NCBI GenBank assembly: GCA_029204225.1
Contig: CM055109.1
Location: forward strand, 6,669,982-6,733,981
Source: Diphasiastrum complanatum
Lineage: Eukaryota; Streptophyta; Lycopodiopsida; Lycopodiales; Lycopodiaceae
DNA: 64,000 nucleotides
Reading direction: 5' to 3'
Positions 34,826 through 45,689 of this stretch are shown here, piece after piece. The notes under the pieces are model-generated. The model ran no database searches. It was not told the origin of the DNA and was given only the letters and a program-made list of their open reading frames with translations. Made by a program: the position numbers and the translations under genes. Numbering within the stretch: the first letter of the stretch is position 1; each line of letters starts with the position of its first letter.

Positions 34826-35910
34826 AGGATTCGTCGCTTTATGTCAGGCGATTGGGAAAATCTACAAGAAGCGCATTTCCTTCGTTGTCATGCACTTGCT
34901 GCTCAGCGGGATTTGACTTCGGATGGTGTTTCTATACCCCCTGTTCATCGTTGGTTGCGTCGCTGTGTTTTACTTGGGCAAGTGAGTGAGTATTCTCGTG
35001 CAGCTCGTGCTAGCTCCTACAAGTCCAGCTACTCCTTCTGCTACCACCCTTCAGGCTTTGGAGCTTCTTCATCCTTTCTCTCTTTTGTTGAGGACTTTGA
35101 ATCTAATTCTGATTTGCAGCTCTCAAAATCTCATTTTCTTAATTTTTTTCTACGCAGCCCACGGGGGGTCCTTCTGGTATGGTTTTCGAGCATCTTCGTG
35201 ACTGTTTTTCTCCTGATGATTCTGCTAGCTGGTTTGGCTTGCTCTTTCAAGTTTGCTCTTCCATAGCATGTGGCCGTATTCCACTTTCTATTGCTCGTAT
35301 TCTTGGTGTTGCTCGTTTGATAGCCTTGGATAAGCCTGGTGGTGGAGTGCGTCACATTGTTGTTGTTTGGTTGTGCTACTCCTGGCGGTTGCGAGACAGT
35401 CGTACATGCTTTGCGTGCTACCTTGGATCTTCATCCAGATTGGGTCCTTCGAGTGGATGTTAAAAATGCTTTCAATTCTGTTTCTCGAGGAGCCATTTTC
35501 CAAGAACTTCGTGCGGCTCATGGTCCTCTCGCTCAGCTCATCTTGTTTGTTCGCTCTTTTTATTCCATGGATGTGCCTCTATATTTCAGTCATGCTTCTC
35601 ACTTAGGTGATGTTTCGGTTATCTTGTCTACTGATGGTATCAGACAAGGTGATCCCTTGGGTGGTGTTCTTTTTGCTTTGGTGCACTTTTGGGCATTGCG
35701 TGCTTCTTCTGTTGCTTTTCCTTCTTGTTTGTTTCCCTCTATTGCTGATGACACGCATATTGTGGGACCTGCTAATGACGTCTTTCCGGCTTTCCTACAT
35801 TTCTCTCAACAACTTTTGGTTTTGGGCCTCACTATCGATCCCTCTAAGTGCGTTGCTTGGTGTCCTCAGGGCCTCCTTCCTGAGCTCCCTTTACCTATAG
35901 AATACAAAAA
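34826..35910 (+). pseudogene. Non-LTR-type reverse transcriptase relic
   Basis: Several frames in order: RRFMSGDWENLQEAHFLRCH (near 34830); LAPTSPATPSATTLQALELL (near 35010); GMVFEHLRDCFS (near 35177); PLSIARILGVARLIALDKPG and GGVRHIVVV (about 35281-35370); ATPGGCETVVHALRATLDLH; WVLRVDVKNAFNSVSRGAIF (RT motif A, Asp); DGIRQGDPLGGVLFAL (motif B); FPSIADDTHIVGPAND (motif C, ADD); LGLTIDPSKCVAWCP. This is the RT group with the KPGGGVRP signature often found in algae, protists and basal plants. No endonuclease is seen. At least three frameshifts. The more GC-rich codons set it apart from its left neighbour. Confidence 0.75.
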
Positions 35911-36543
35911 GAATTGAGCTTTATCACAGAAAAAAGGAGCAATCAAGACTAAAGTACAATGAACAACTATTGACTGGTTCATCTTCAAGCTCTTCCATCA
36001 GTCGACGTAGACCGCCTATTGATCCATCACATGTATGTATATTGATTTATGTCATAATTTCTTTATTTGTAATAGTGATGTAATCCAATTTGCTCTTTGG
36101 ATATAGTATATTGCTCTTTGGAAAGCCAAGAGACCACTTCATCACAAGTGAAGGTTGAAAATGCACTAAATGTACAAAGACTATTTTGTCAATTTTTGTC
36201 ACATGTTACAATTCGTCACATGTTAGAATTTGTCAATTTTCACTTGAATGACACTGAAAGAATTTGTGCAATTTGCAATCGGATTGTTGGACCAGTTTCA
36301 ACTAGAAAAATGATGAGAGGATACCATGTACATGCACACAATGCAAAGGCCTTAGGATTCGGACAAGGAGGATTGTCAATGATCATATTTGGGCCAATGG
36401 AGTGCACACAGAGAATTCAAGAGTACGAGAGGTAAACTCTTTAAAGTGTTTTTTGGAAATGCTTTAATCTTTGACCCTTATGACACTTCAAGTATAGTTT
36501 GGCCAATAAATATTGAGCAATAGGATGAGTGCCACGATACTTT

Positions 36544-36708
36544 GAAGTTAATCTATCACTTGCTTCTAAAAGGAAAAATCCAAATAGAATATTTAGATGA
36601 AGTTAATCTCTCACTTGCTTCTAAAAGGAAAAATCCAAATAGAATGACTAGATGAAGTTAATCTCTCACTTGCTTCTAAAAGAAAAAATCCAAATAGAAT
36701 GATTCGAG
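36544..36708 (+). repeat. 55-bp tandem repeat, 3 units, in intron
   Basis: GAAGTTAATCTCTCACTTGC begins units at 36544, 36599 and 36654, each 55 bp and nearly identical, plus a partial fourth copy. It lies between the zinc-finger and SET exons. Confidence 0.9.
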
Positions 36709-36758
36709 GTAGTTAATCTTGATTTCCATATTCAATCACCCATAATAGACTCATTCAC

Positions 36759-36762
<4 letters not shown>

Positions 36763-36854
<92 letters not shown>
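36763..36854 (+). repeat. (GA)n microsatellite
   Basis: About 46 perfect GA units. A smaller GA run lies at 37200-37222 and a GT-rich run at about 37105-37150. Confidence 0.97.
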
Positions 36855-36856
<2 letters not shown>

Positions 36857-38469
36857 ATGAAAGAGTTAAAGGTAACCAACACTCCCAATTCTAGGAAGGT
36901 GTGTAGCCCTTGTTTTCTTCCGTTAAAGACGTGGTTCAAATGTTTTTTGTTGGAAGATGAGTTCCACAAAAAAGCCCAAACGCCGCAGGGAGGGAGCATG
37001 TGGTCACATTCTAGAGTAGGATATAATCGTGTGGTTTGGGAGTTTTGATTAGCACTCTATAATGTTCCCTCTGTTTTTCTCTTCATGTGTGTTTAGGGTC
37101 GGTGTGGGTGGGTGTGTGTGTGTGCGTGTGTGTGTTTGTGTGTGTGTTTCATGCTACTGGTTTACAGTTTGTGTTATATATTAATTTATGTTTCATGCTT
37201 GAGAGAGAGAGAGAGAGAGAGATACATCTAACATTTTCAACTTTTGCAGAAGAAGGACCATAAGTCGGTTTCAAGAAAAAGAGTTGCAAGAGAGATCGAG
37301 AATATTATTGATAGGATAAATTACATGAATATTGATTTTGGATCATCATTGGCCCTAGATGATGCTCTTGTTGATGATGACCCCTTGCATGATATGATTA
37401 GTTCATCAATGCCTTGTGATTCAATCCATGTCTCCAAATCTGTAGAACGTTCTTACCACCCAACCACACCTATCCTAGATGTTGCACATGAGTCCTGCAT
37501 GATACTCCACGTGGATTCCACAAACTTGACCACCCCTTTAAAAAAGAGAACACGTCTTGGACGTATTATGACTAGTTTGAAAGATAATTGCAAATTACTT
37601 CGCACTGTTGATGTGTCAAAAGACATTCTAGGTCCTTTGTCTGACCTTCCTCTTCCACCTAGATTGCAACCATTAGTAAAAACTTTTATTAGAAGTAGAT
37701 ATTCGTGTTGGCCACTCCAATCACCATTACCATTAAATGGAACACCATTTACGTATTGGGGTCGAACGTACATGATCATGCCTAGTGAACACTTTCTTGA
37801 GGCTGGTTTGGGCCTTTTTGCATTGAGTAGTATTGAGGTCCCTTTAAATAGCGTTGTGACATTGATGATATATGCAAGACCTCAATACAATTGGGGTGAT
37901 TGACATGCTTTGTGTCATCACCAATGGAGGATGCAAGTATATGGCTTGAATTCAAATGCTTGTTCTTTAGAGGAGCAACGCATGCAAGGAGGCAACATCT
38001 CAAGGACAAATCGTACATACATTGATGGACGTCCAGATGTGCATGGGAACATTGCTGCATATATAAATAGTTCCATTGGCCACCCTCTATTGACGAATTG
38101 TGATTTTGAAGAATGCACCAATGGAAAAGAAGAATATTTTACTAGGAATGTAAAGGGCACTTATGTAATGGTCTGTGCCACTAGATCTATCAGGTTTGGG
38201 GAGGAATTGTTCATCAAGTATAGTTTCAACCATCCTCTACCCAAATGTTTGCAAAAGACAATAAATCAAATGTGAAGATTTAAATTTTGTTGATATGTAG
38301 AGATGTATAATCCATGCATCTTGATTGTATTTGGTTTGTGTCATTAAATATGTCAAATGTTAGGAGCATTATTCGTCATTTGTCTAGATTGAATGTTAGG
38401 AGCATTATTCGTCTTTGAGTTCATTGAATGTTAACGAGTTGAAAAGACAAATCTGTCTAATAGATACAT

Positions 38470-38590
38470 TGGTATGTTCATACATTTTAAACTAAGAGGT
38501 AATTTATATTCATATGCAACATTTAGATCTATCAAGTATTGGGAGGAAGTGTTTATAAAGCATTGTTTCAACCTACTTCTTGTTATTTTG
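38470..38590 (+). repeat. Duplicated end of the SET exon
   Basis: TTTAGATCTATCAAGTATTG and GGAGGAAGTGTTTATAAAGC with the following TGTTTCAACC repeat the sequence at 38180-38235 in diverged form (FRSIKYWEEVFIKHCFN against TRSIRFGEELFIKYSFN). A local duplication between the SET gene and TNP2. Confidence 0.7.
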
Positions 38591-38599
38591 ATATATAGG

Positions 38600-41500
38600 A
38601 TTCTTCATCCTCATTTAGTGTTGGAGACAATAATCCTCGTAATGGTCGACGTAGACGACGAATGCAATATAACGGTCCACATATAAAGCAATTACCCCGT
38701 CGTCTACATCAAGGCTTAAAAGAGATGATGGAAATTGATGAGCGCATTAATCAAAAGACTAATGCAACTGAATCTAGCTCATCTAGACCTACCTCTTTGC
38801 AAACAAGTTCCAATGATGAAAATGAGCTTCCGATGAATGATGAATTTGAAGCCATGGGAGACATGTTGGATGATATGTACGAGAACAATATTGCAGCTAG
38901 ACACAATGAGCAAGATGAGGAGGCACTTTTGTCTAAAGAAGAAAGAAAATTGCGAGAAGAATCAAAGACCTCATTGTATCCTGGAGCAAAGACATCTCAT
39001 TTGGCGACTTCTCTACTTCTATTAAATCTTCAAGCCAAATATAGATGGAGTGACCAAAGTCTCACATCATTATTTGAGTAAATTTTTTTTCATCTACTTG
39101 TCATTTTTGCTTTGAAACAAAATTTAAAATTTGGACATCGAGTGAGATTTTTTTTACAATGACTTCTTTTGTCATGTACAGATTATTGAAAAACAAAATT
39201 CTCCCAGAAGGGAATGCCATGCTTGAGACAAGAGATGAGGCATGAAAGATGTTGACTAACATTGGGATGGACTACAAGCAATATCATGCATGTCCAAAAG
39301 ATTGTATTTTATATCAAGAAAGGTACAAATCACTCAAGAAATGTCCCATTTGTGATACTTCTGATATAGAGATGATTTGCAAGGGGCAACCATTCCGTGC
39401 AAAGTTTTACGACATTTTCCAGTAATTCCACGATTGCAACGTTTATTTCGTTGTAAATCTCTTGCACAACTTATGGACTGGCATGCATACCATACCTCTA
39501 CAGATGGGATGATGAGGGTACCTTCAGATTCACCTGCATGGAAACACATCAACAAAGAGTATCCAAGCTTTGTCAATGAGTCAAGAAATGTGAGATTTGG
39601 CCTTGCAACAGATGGTGTGAATCCCTTTGGTGTACGAGCAACTACGTGGTCCTGTTTGCTTGGTAAATTATAATATTCCTCCTTGGTTGAGTACAAAAAA
39701 GGGACACATTATGTTGGCACTTTTAATTCTTGGCCAACGCAAGATTAAGAACATGGATGTGTATCTTGAGCCGCTTATTGACGAGTTGGAACATTTGTGG
39801 AAGGGGATAAAAGCATATAACATTTCGCGGCCCTTACATGAGAGGGACTTTACACTACATGCCATTGTAATGTGGACATGACTATCCAGGATTAGGTGAA
39901 TGCTCAGGTAATCATTCAAACAATGTCTATCTTGTGTACATAGGAGTTTGTTTACAGTTACATACAACTAGTAATTCTTAACATTTACATGATATACTAC
40001 AATGGCTATAATTATTCTTTGACATATACTTTTTTTAATAGTGATTGATAGTATCCATTTGTTGGGCAGGCTTTCAAACGGCTGGAAAACATGCTTGTTT
40101 TTTGTGCGGGCCAAATCTTGTGGGAAGATACTCTTTTAGTCTCAAAAAAGTGGTTTATGAAAATCATCGTAAATACTTGCATGAAGGCCATCCATTCAGA
40201 GACACTCATAGAAGAGGTTTTGGAGGAAGAGTTGAGAGAGAGATGCCTCCAAAGAGGATGTTCGTGAAAGATTGGCGAATACTATGGGAGGAATCTCAAG
40301 CAAAGCCAATCGATGATATGAAAAGATTCCTATATTTCATCGTTTGGAATATTGGAATAACCTTTTGATTAATCACCTACTTGATTCCATGCACATATTT
40401 AAAAATGTGGGTGAATCTATTTGGAAACACTTATTGGTGAAAAAGATACCATTGCTGCAAGGCACGATCTAAAAGAATCAAACACCAAAAAATAATATTG
40501 GATAAAGGATGGTGAAGATCATGCTCCAAAAGTACCTTGGACATTCACTAAGGAGGAGCTTAACCATGTGCACTCCATTATTCATGACATTAGAACACCC
40601 ACTGGTTTTGCCCATTCTCTACGGTCATCATTCACAATGGATGGAAAGTTGCAAGGTCTCAAATCTCATGATTGGCTAAAGATGATTTAATTCATCTATC
40701 CATTGTCAATTCGTGGGTGCTTGTCAAAAGATATTTGTGAGACCATATACAAACTATCAATCATTGTTAGGTATTTACATGTACTTGGTGTATTTTTCTA
40801 TTTAGTATTTATTGATTGGAAATTCAAATAGACATAAAATGGATTGAATATGTTGCAGATGGATGTGTTCAAAAGAAATCCGTGAGCTGGATCTTCTCAA
40901 GAGACATGAGGATATGGTGGAGATTGTGTGCATGTTTGAGAGATATTTTCCGACTTCCATCATGGACTCACAAGTGCATTTATTGGTGCACTTGGTTGAA
41001 GAAGTTTCTATTGCTGGTCCAGTACACACTAGGTATAAGTGCATAAATTATCTTTTGCATGTGTATCTAAACTAAATCAATTGATACATGAACTCATTAA
41101 ATAAAACACTTATTTTTAACCATTTGTGACTTTTTAGGTGGATGTTCTTTATGGAAAGGTACATGAAAGTCTTAAAAGATTTTGTGCGTCAAAAGGCAAG
41201 GCCTGAAGGTAGCATGTCAGAGGGATGGTTAGTACATGAATCTCTCTTTTATGTTACTGAATTTTGCACCAACTACATCCATCTGCTCCACTATTGTGGC
41301 GTGATGAGAAAGCCGAAGAGGTAACTAGTGAAAAACCTCAAGGGATGGGAAAGGTCCATAGGTTGGCACCCTTCCAACGAGAAAAAATTTCTACATTCAT
41401 GATTTATAATTGTGGAGTTATGGATAAATGGTTAGACCTATATGAAGAAGAAAAAAAAAAGAGGGCCTTGTCTAGAAAGCGCCAACGACAGAATAGAGGT

Positions 41501-41905
41501 AGACACATGGCCTCAAGTTCACATGATCTTGAGCCATTGCCCAAGCAATGCACTATAGAGTGGATGCATGACACACTACAAAAAGCAACAAAAGAGAGAC
41601 AAAAAATATCAAACGCAGAATGGGACTTTGCAAGAGGATGCGAATAGAAGGTATTATTCTTTAGATACTTTATTATTAGAACATTCTTGTTTATAGCAAT
41701 ATTTGTTTAATCATTTTGAAACACCATATTCATTCTCGTGTTGAAAGGATTGATAACAAGAGACGCACACACGATTGTGGTGTAATAGCATCTTTCCAAC
41801 AAGAAAGTCAAAGCAGTGCACGAGATCGGAATCTCATCTTAGGAGATATAGAATACGTAGGAACTATACAAAATATTTATGATGTGTCATTTGACCATAA
41901 ATGAG
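38600..41905 (+). pseudogene. CACTA (En/Spm) TNP2 transposase gene
   Basis: About six exons with GT-AG borders (donor 39078, acceptor 39181, donor about 39909, acceptor about 40070, acceptor 40857, donor about 41032, acceptor 41138, donor near 41649). Marks in order: LYPGAKTSHLATSLLLLNLQ, MDYKQYHACPKDC (zinc-type), KKCPICD, LFRCKSLAQLMDWHAYHTST, VPSDSPAWKHI, GLATDGVNPFG, VNYNIPPWLSTKKGHIMLAL, MDVYLEPLIDELEHLWKGI, HACFLCGPNLVGR, PMHIFKNV-like, then a DUF4218-like part (RELDLLKRHEDMVEI, FERYFPTSIMDSQVHLLVHL) and a start of DUF4216 (GDIEYVGTIQNIYDVSFDHK). TNP2 binds and cuts element ends. Damage: TGA at about 39242, frameshifts near 39395, 39650, 39880 and 41310. Ends of the transposon were not identified. 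Confidence 0.85.
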
Positions 41906-41959
41906 ACTCTATTTTGGCTAAATAACAATCATTTGAAAGCATTGCAAGAATCAATTTCA

Positions 41960-42615
41960 TTCAGAATTGCAATAATCAATTTTTATTCAGAATTACAAGA
42001 ATCAATTTCATCAGCGACAGCATCTTGCAATTCATCTCCTCTTAGATGATTTTCATCATCACTCTCACTTTCAAAAATTATTTCATCATCCTGACTATTT
42101 GAATTTCTATTCTCAACATCTATGGAAGTGGGTGCTTCAAGTATGGTTTGACGATTTATTACATCTCTAGGTAGCTCAATCTCATAGTTAAAATGAAGGT
42201 TTTCCAGTTCATTCTCAACATTTGCACCCTCAAATACTCGTCGTGAACGTGGTTCAACTTGAGCTACAAACCACCATATCTTGTTTAGTCGATTTGGTTG
42301 AAAAAACACCTGCAAAAATCACTATTTTAGAACATTTTGAAAACTCAAATACTGAAGTCACTTGCAATAAAATGAAAAACATTATAGCATAGCATGTGCA
42401 CCTCCTCACAGTGACGAGGCAACACCAATGTGTCAAAGCACTCCATGCTCAATGTTTTTGATGAATCAATCGCAAAAAATCCACTTGAATCCGATTTTAC
42501 GGTTGCATTTGGCCCTCTACAAACTACCTTGAACCATTTCACATCAAATAAAAAATAGTGTCCACTTTCACCAGTGAAAAGAATAGACATAGCTTGACTT
42601 CAATCCCATTTTTCT
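41960..42615 (-). pseudogene. DUF4216-like exons on the opposite strand
   Basis: Two minus-strand exons: 42398-42590 or a little longer (GESGHYFLFDVKWFKVVCRG, SGFFAIDSSKTLSM, LVLPRHCEE, donor GAG|GTGCAC) and 41983-42310 (acceptor TTTTTGCAG, FFQPNRLNKIWWFVAQVEPR, then an acidic tail EIIFESESDDENHLR). This is the C-terminal DUF4216 block normally encoded downstream of, and on the same strand as, TNP2. Here it faces the TNP2 gene, whose own frame stops just after the beginning of DUF4216. An inversion of about 0.7 kb would explain it. Confidence 0.65.
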
Positions 42616-42689
42616 GGAGATAATGTCGGTGAAGATAGATGTACGGCTTCATGTTCCAAGAAAATTCTCATTTTTTAACAAATGTTGCA

Positions 42690-43020
42690 AAGGTAGTGAA
42701 TCACTAAAAGCATGTGAGTTAATGAAATCACCACCACAAACTATGACAAAATCAAGTGTCTCATCATAGTCAATCCCCTTGAATTGGGCATATTCCTTGG
42801 CAACTACTCTTGTTTTATAATTGTTCACACTACCATCTTGATTAAGCTTGATCTTAAAGACCCATTTGCAAACAGTAACATTTTGTATCTTTGATGGAGG
42901 ATCAATAATTTTACAAGTATCTCAAACAAAGCATCATGTACCCACCTCACTTTTCATTACATCAAATCACTCTTTTGTTGCTACAGTTTCATTCACTCTT
43001 GAAGGAACATCATCAAACTT
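42690..43020 (-). pseudogene. Copia RT scrap
   Basis: Minus strand: VTVCKWVFKIKLNQDGSVNN, YKTRVVAKEYAQFKGIDYDE and TLDFVIV match the start of copia RT (the ARLVAKGFxQxxGIDYxETF region). Preceded by DDVPSRVNETVATKE. Only this short block remains, about 100 nt from the primer site of the next feature, so most of the element interior was lost. Confidence 0.75.
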
Positions 43021-43112
43021 AAGGTAGTAATAAGGGCAATAAAAAGTAAACAATCATCAACTTGTAATTGCTTCTCTCTTCCTTGTATTTGAGCTTTGAT
43101 GGTTGCATTTGG

Positions 43113-43124
43113 GCTCTGATACCA
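43113..43124 (-). promoter_or_regulatory. tRNA-iMet primer binding site
   Basis: GCTCTGATACCA, exact complement of the copia primer site, directly before an LTR start TGTTAAAATC. Confidence 0.85.
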
Positions 43125-43640
43125 TGTTAAAATCAAAGGTTATGAACCTCATTTGAATACTAAAACCTTGAAAAAGCATCAAAGGTTTCACTTATATCTA
43201 ATAGATAGAAAACTAGCACTCAATTCAACCTATTTTGCATCTAATTGGCGAAGGCTTTTGAACACCACAATAAAACTAGAAATAATTGATCTTCACATCC
43301 TGTCACACACGTGGAAAGTATAATACTTTGTTTAGATTCAGATCTATTCATTAGACACAAAAAATATCACATTCATCATTCATCAATTCCTCATTAAAGA
43401 GCAAACTTGCAAAAATCACCATATCTTGATAATCTCTCGAAGTATGTACAAAATGGGCTCTCAATCCATATCAAATGATCTCGGATATGAGATTAGGTAG
43501 AGTGCCATTAGGGTAGACCCTAAACCCCTGGCTCTCAAAGCCTTAGATCATGCATAATTATCCTATTGGTAGCTCGAGTCAACTGTCTTATAAAAGTAGG
43601 TGGTCAGTCTCATAAAAAATCCCAATCATCTAGGAACACC
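43125..43640 (-). repeat. 5' LTR of an internally deleted copia element
   Basis: Begins TGTTAAAATCAAAGG next to the primer site. It contains CACACGTGG near 43308. The far end is not certain; 43640 is where AT-rich direct repeats begin. Confidence 0.55.
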
Positions 43641-43815
43641 ATGATATAATGCACTTTAGAAAAATAATTATTTAACTAATTCCATTTCATTATGAAGATG
43701 CAAAAAAAAAAAAAAACCTCATCATAATATAATTCACTTTAGAAAAAATATATATATAGCCTAATCATAATATAATTCACTTTAGAAATATATTTATTTA
43801 ACTAATTTCATGTCA
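43640..43815 (+). repeat. AT-rich direct repeats (ATAATATAATTCACTTTAGA)
   Basis: ATGATATAATGCACTTTAGA, ATAATATAATTCACTTTAGA and again ATAATATAATTCACTTTAGA occur near 43651, 43723 and 43769. The flanking TTTATTTAACTAATTTCATG and ATTATTTAACTAATTCCATT are also repeated. Three diverged units. Confidence 0.85.
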
Positions 43816-43849
43816 TTATCAACATGCAAAAAATTAAAAAAACAAAAAA

Positions 43850-44170
43850 ATGCGTGGATAATCCATGCAGAAGATATCCACGCGTGGATATCTTTAACTT
43901 CCAATCTTGTCCGGTGAACAAATTGAAATTTGCGTGGATAATCCACGCGTGGATTATCCACGTCAAAACTGCTTTCCGGTGCCGCCAACCTTCCCTCCCA
44001 AACAGTTGCCGAAATTTTTTAATTTCAATTTTGCATAGATTATCCACGCGCATAAATTTTTCAGCACCGTGTCAGAAAAAACACCGGTAGACTGGCCGGA
44101 GGCGTGTTCAAAAATTTTTTTGGTGTGGATGTTCCACGCAAACAAAATTTCGGAAAATCGACTAAGTGTC
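43850..44170. repeat. Cluster of GTGGATAATCCAC palindromes
   Basis: Perfect palindromes: GATATCCACGCGTGGATATC (43873-43892) and a 30-bp one at 43933-43962 centred on ACGCGT with arms CGTGGATAATCCACG. Related singles: GCGTGGATAATCC near 43852, GATTATCCACGCG near 44037, and GTGTGGATGTTCCACGC near 44123. Between them the sequence is not repetitive. They resemble arrays of a transposase-binding site, but that is inference. Confidence 0.8.
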
Positions 44171-44229
44171 GGGTCTCGTGTGGATACTCTGCGCGGATAA
44201 ACACAGAGTTTTCTAGTTGTGCATCGAGT

Positions 44230-44654
44230 GTTTATCATCCAAAGAATAATAACCGATGGTTATATATTCTATTTCATTACAAAGTCATGCTCTTCCCAAG
44301 TTCCTAACATTGGGCTTGTACTTGACATTAAACATTACAAGTAAAATAAATTTAAAATTTTAATTTTAAAATAAAAAATTTAAAATAAAATCATGAACTA
44401 AAATACAAACTAAATTTAAAAAACCTAAAAACTTACCACACAACATTTTCTATTCCCGAATTACAAAAAGTTAGTAGAGCTTTCTGTACTAAAGCTGATT
44501 GCCAAGAAGAATGAAACATAACAACTCTCCAAATTGGAGAAGTTGTGACTTCAAGAAAACCCTACATAAAACTATATCATTTAATGATTCCTTCATCTAA
44601 AATCCATATGGTATATCGGCAATGTAGAGTGTATAAGGCCTTTTTTTTAAAATT
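44230..44654. other. No gene seen
   Basis: AT-rich sequence between the palindrome cluster and the gene fragment. No motif or splice signal that I can support. Confidence 0.5.
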
Positions 44655-44808
44655 TTGAAATTTTTCTGCAATCGCCCTCCTCAACCGAGTAGAAGCATGG
44701 TTGATCATCGACACTTTTGGGAAGGTAGGTCTCTAATGGATCCTCCTTCGCAATGGTCTCACCCCGTGTCAATCTCTCCATGTCTCTTTTTTCTGCTTTT
44801 GCCTTCAG
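44655..44808 (-). pseudogene. Second copy of the ParB-like gene's last exon
   Basis: About 120 bp match 5405-5527 closely (the frame reads AEKRDMERLTRGETIAKEDP, PKSVDDQPCFY). The original stop after PCFY is lost and reading continues about 13 codons. The copia element starting at 44809 is inserted in this exon: the sequence at 5527 continues where 44808 stops. Confidence 0.7.
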
Positions 44809-45161
44809 TGTCGCAGAAGCGTAAAACTGTTGGGTTCGGTTTCGCGAAGGCGAAACTGATCCGTTTTCGTTTTTGCGAACAATTTTGTGTCTTTGAATTT
44901 TCTTTTGCGCGGAAGTTTTTAAAGGGACCTAGACACTCGACTGCACATCACAGAACACATTTTATTCTAGCAATAAAGACAGACAACACAAGACAAAGAG
45001 ATGCACGAAAATAGAGCGACTGTATTATCAGTTTAATTTTTAGAACGAGATCATCAGTGTCTCGCTCGTTGGCAGTCTAATGCTGTACTCTTTCACTGTG
45101 TTCTACTCGTTGGCAGACTTTCATGCACAACTATAGTATTTTTCTTTTCTGCTCTACTCAC

Positions 45162-45239
<78 letters not shown>

Positions 45240-45675
45240 ATATTTTGTCTATTCTCTCCTCTTTACTTCACACCGTTTATGATCCAGAAAGGATAGTCTA
45301 TACTTCCACAGTGTATAAAAAAGACTAGTTAACGCTTCAACTAATCAGTTAGTTTCCGTCATTGCCTGTCGTTTCACCTGGGCATGAAGTCTACGACTCC
45401 AAGCCCGTTGAGCTGTCAGCTGCCAGTGTGAAAAATTCCTCTTCGTTTATTTTGTAATCTCCCGTTTGCTTTCATTCTTTTCATTTCTTTCGTAGTCTTT
45501 CGTTTTGCGTCCCTTTGCGGTTTGCAGTCCTGGAGGTGTATTTATGATTCACGAATAATTCTCGAATTGTTCGTGCTTTGAGTCAAGGGACATTGACTAT
45601 CGCAAATTATTCTCATTCGACCTTTGTTTTTTGTTCGTGCTATGACAAAGTTGCAGGAGTTCACCATTTCTGACA
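44809..45675 (-). repeat. 3' LTR of the host copia element
   Basis: 867 bp from TGTCGCAGAAGC to CATTTCTGACA, with CTCCCTCTTGAATCTTG (polypurine tract, minus strand) directly right of it. It includes a (CT)n microsatellite at about 45165-45233. It aligns with 55323-55750. Confidence 0.85.
45165..45233 (+). repeat. (CT)n microsatellite inside the LTR
   Basis: About 34 CT units. The right LTR has only a short CTCTCTCTGTCTC at the same place (about 55696), so it expanded after insertion. Confidence 0.95.
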
Positions 45676-45689
45676 CTCCCTCTTGAATC

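Larger units (their letters stand above)
35911..38278 (+). pseudogene. C2H2-motif and SET-like domain gene beside TNP2
   Basis: Exons: about 35911-36032 (LYHRKKEQSRLKYNEQ, a Ser run, SRRRPPIDP, donor GTATGT); about 36107-36432 with CAICNRIVGPVSTRKMMRGY followed by HVHAH, a C-x2-C-x16-H-x3-H arrangement, donor AG|GTAAAC; and 37250-38275 after acceptor TTTTGCAG. The last exon has the SET signature: GLGLFALSSIE (SET-N), then YIDGRPDVHGNIAAYINSS with NCDF (pseudoknot part, NS where NH is usual), and ATRSIRFGEELFIKYSFN (C-terminal GEEL). SET proteins are usually lysine methyltransferases. One in-frame TGA (37901-37903) splits the domain. It lies directly before the CACTA TNP2 gene on the same strand, so it may be a captured accessory gene of that transposon. 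Confidence 0.6.
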
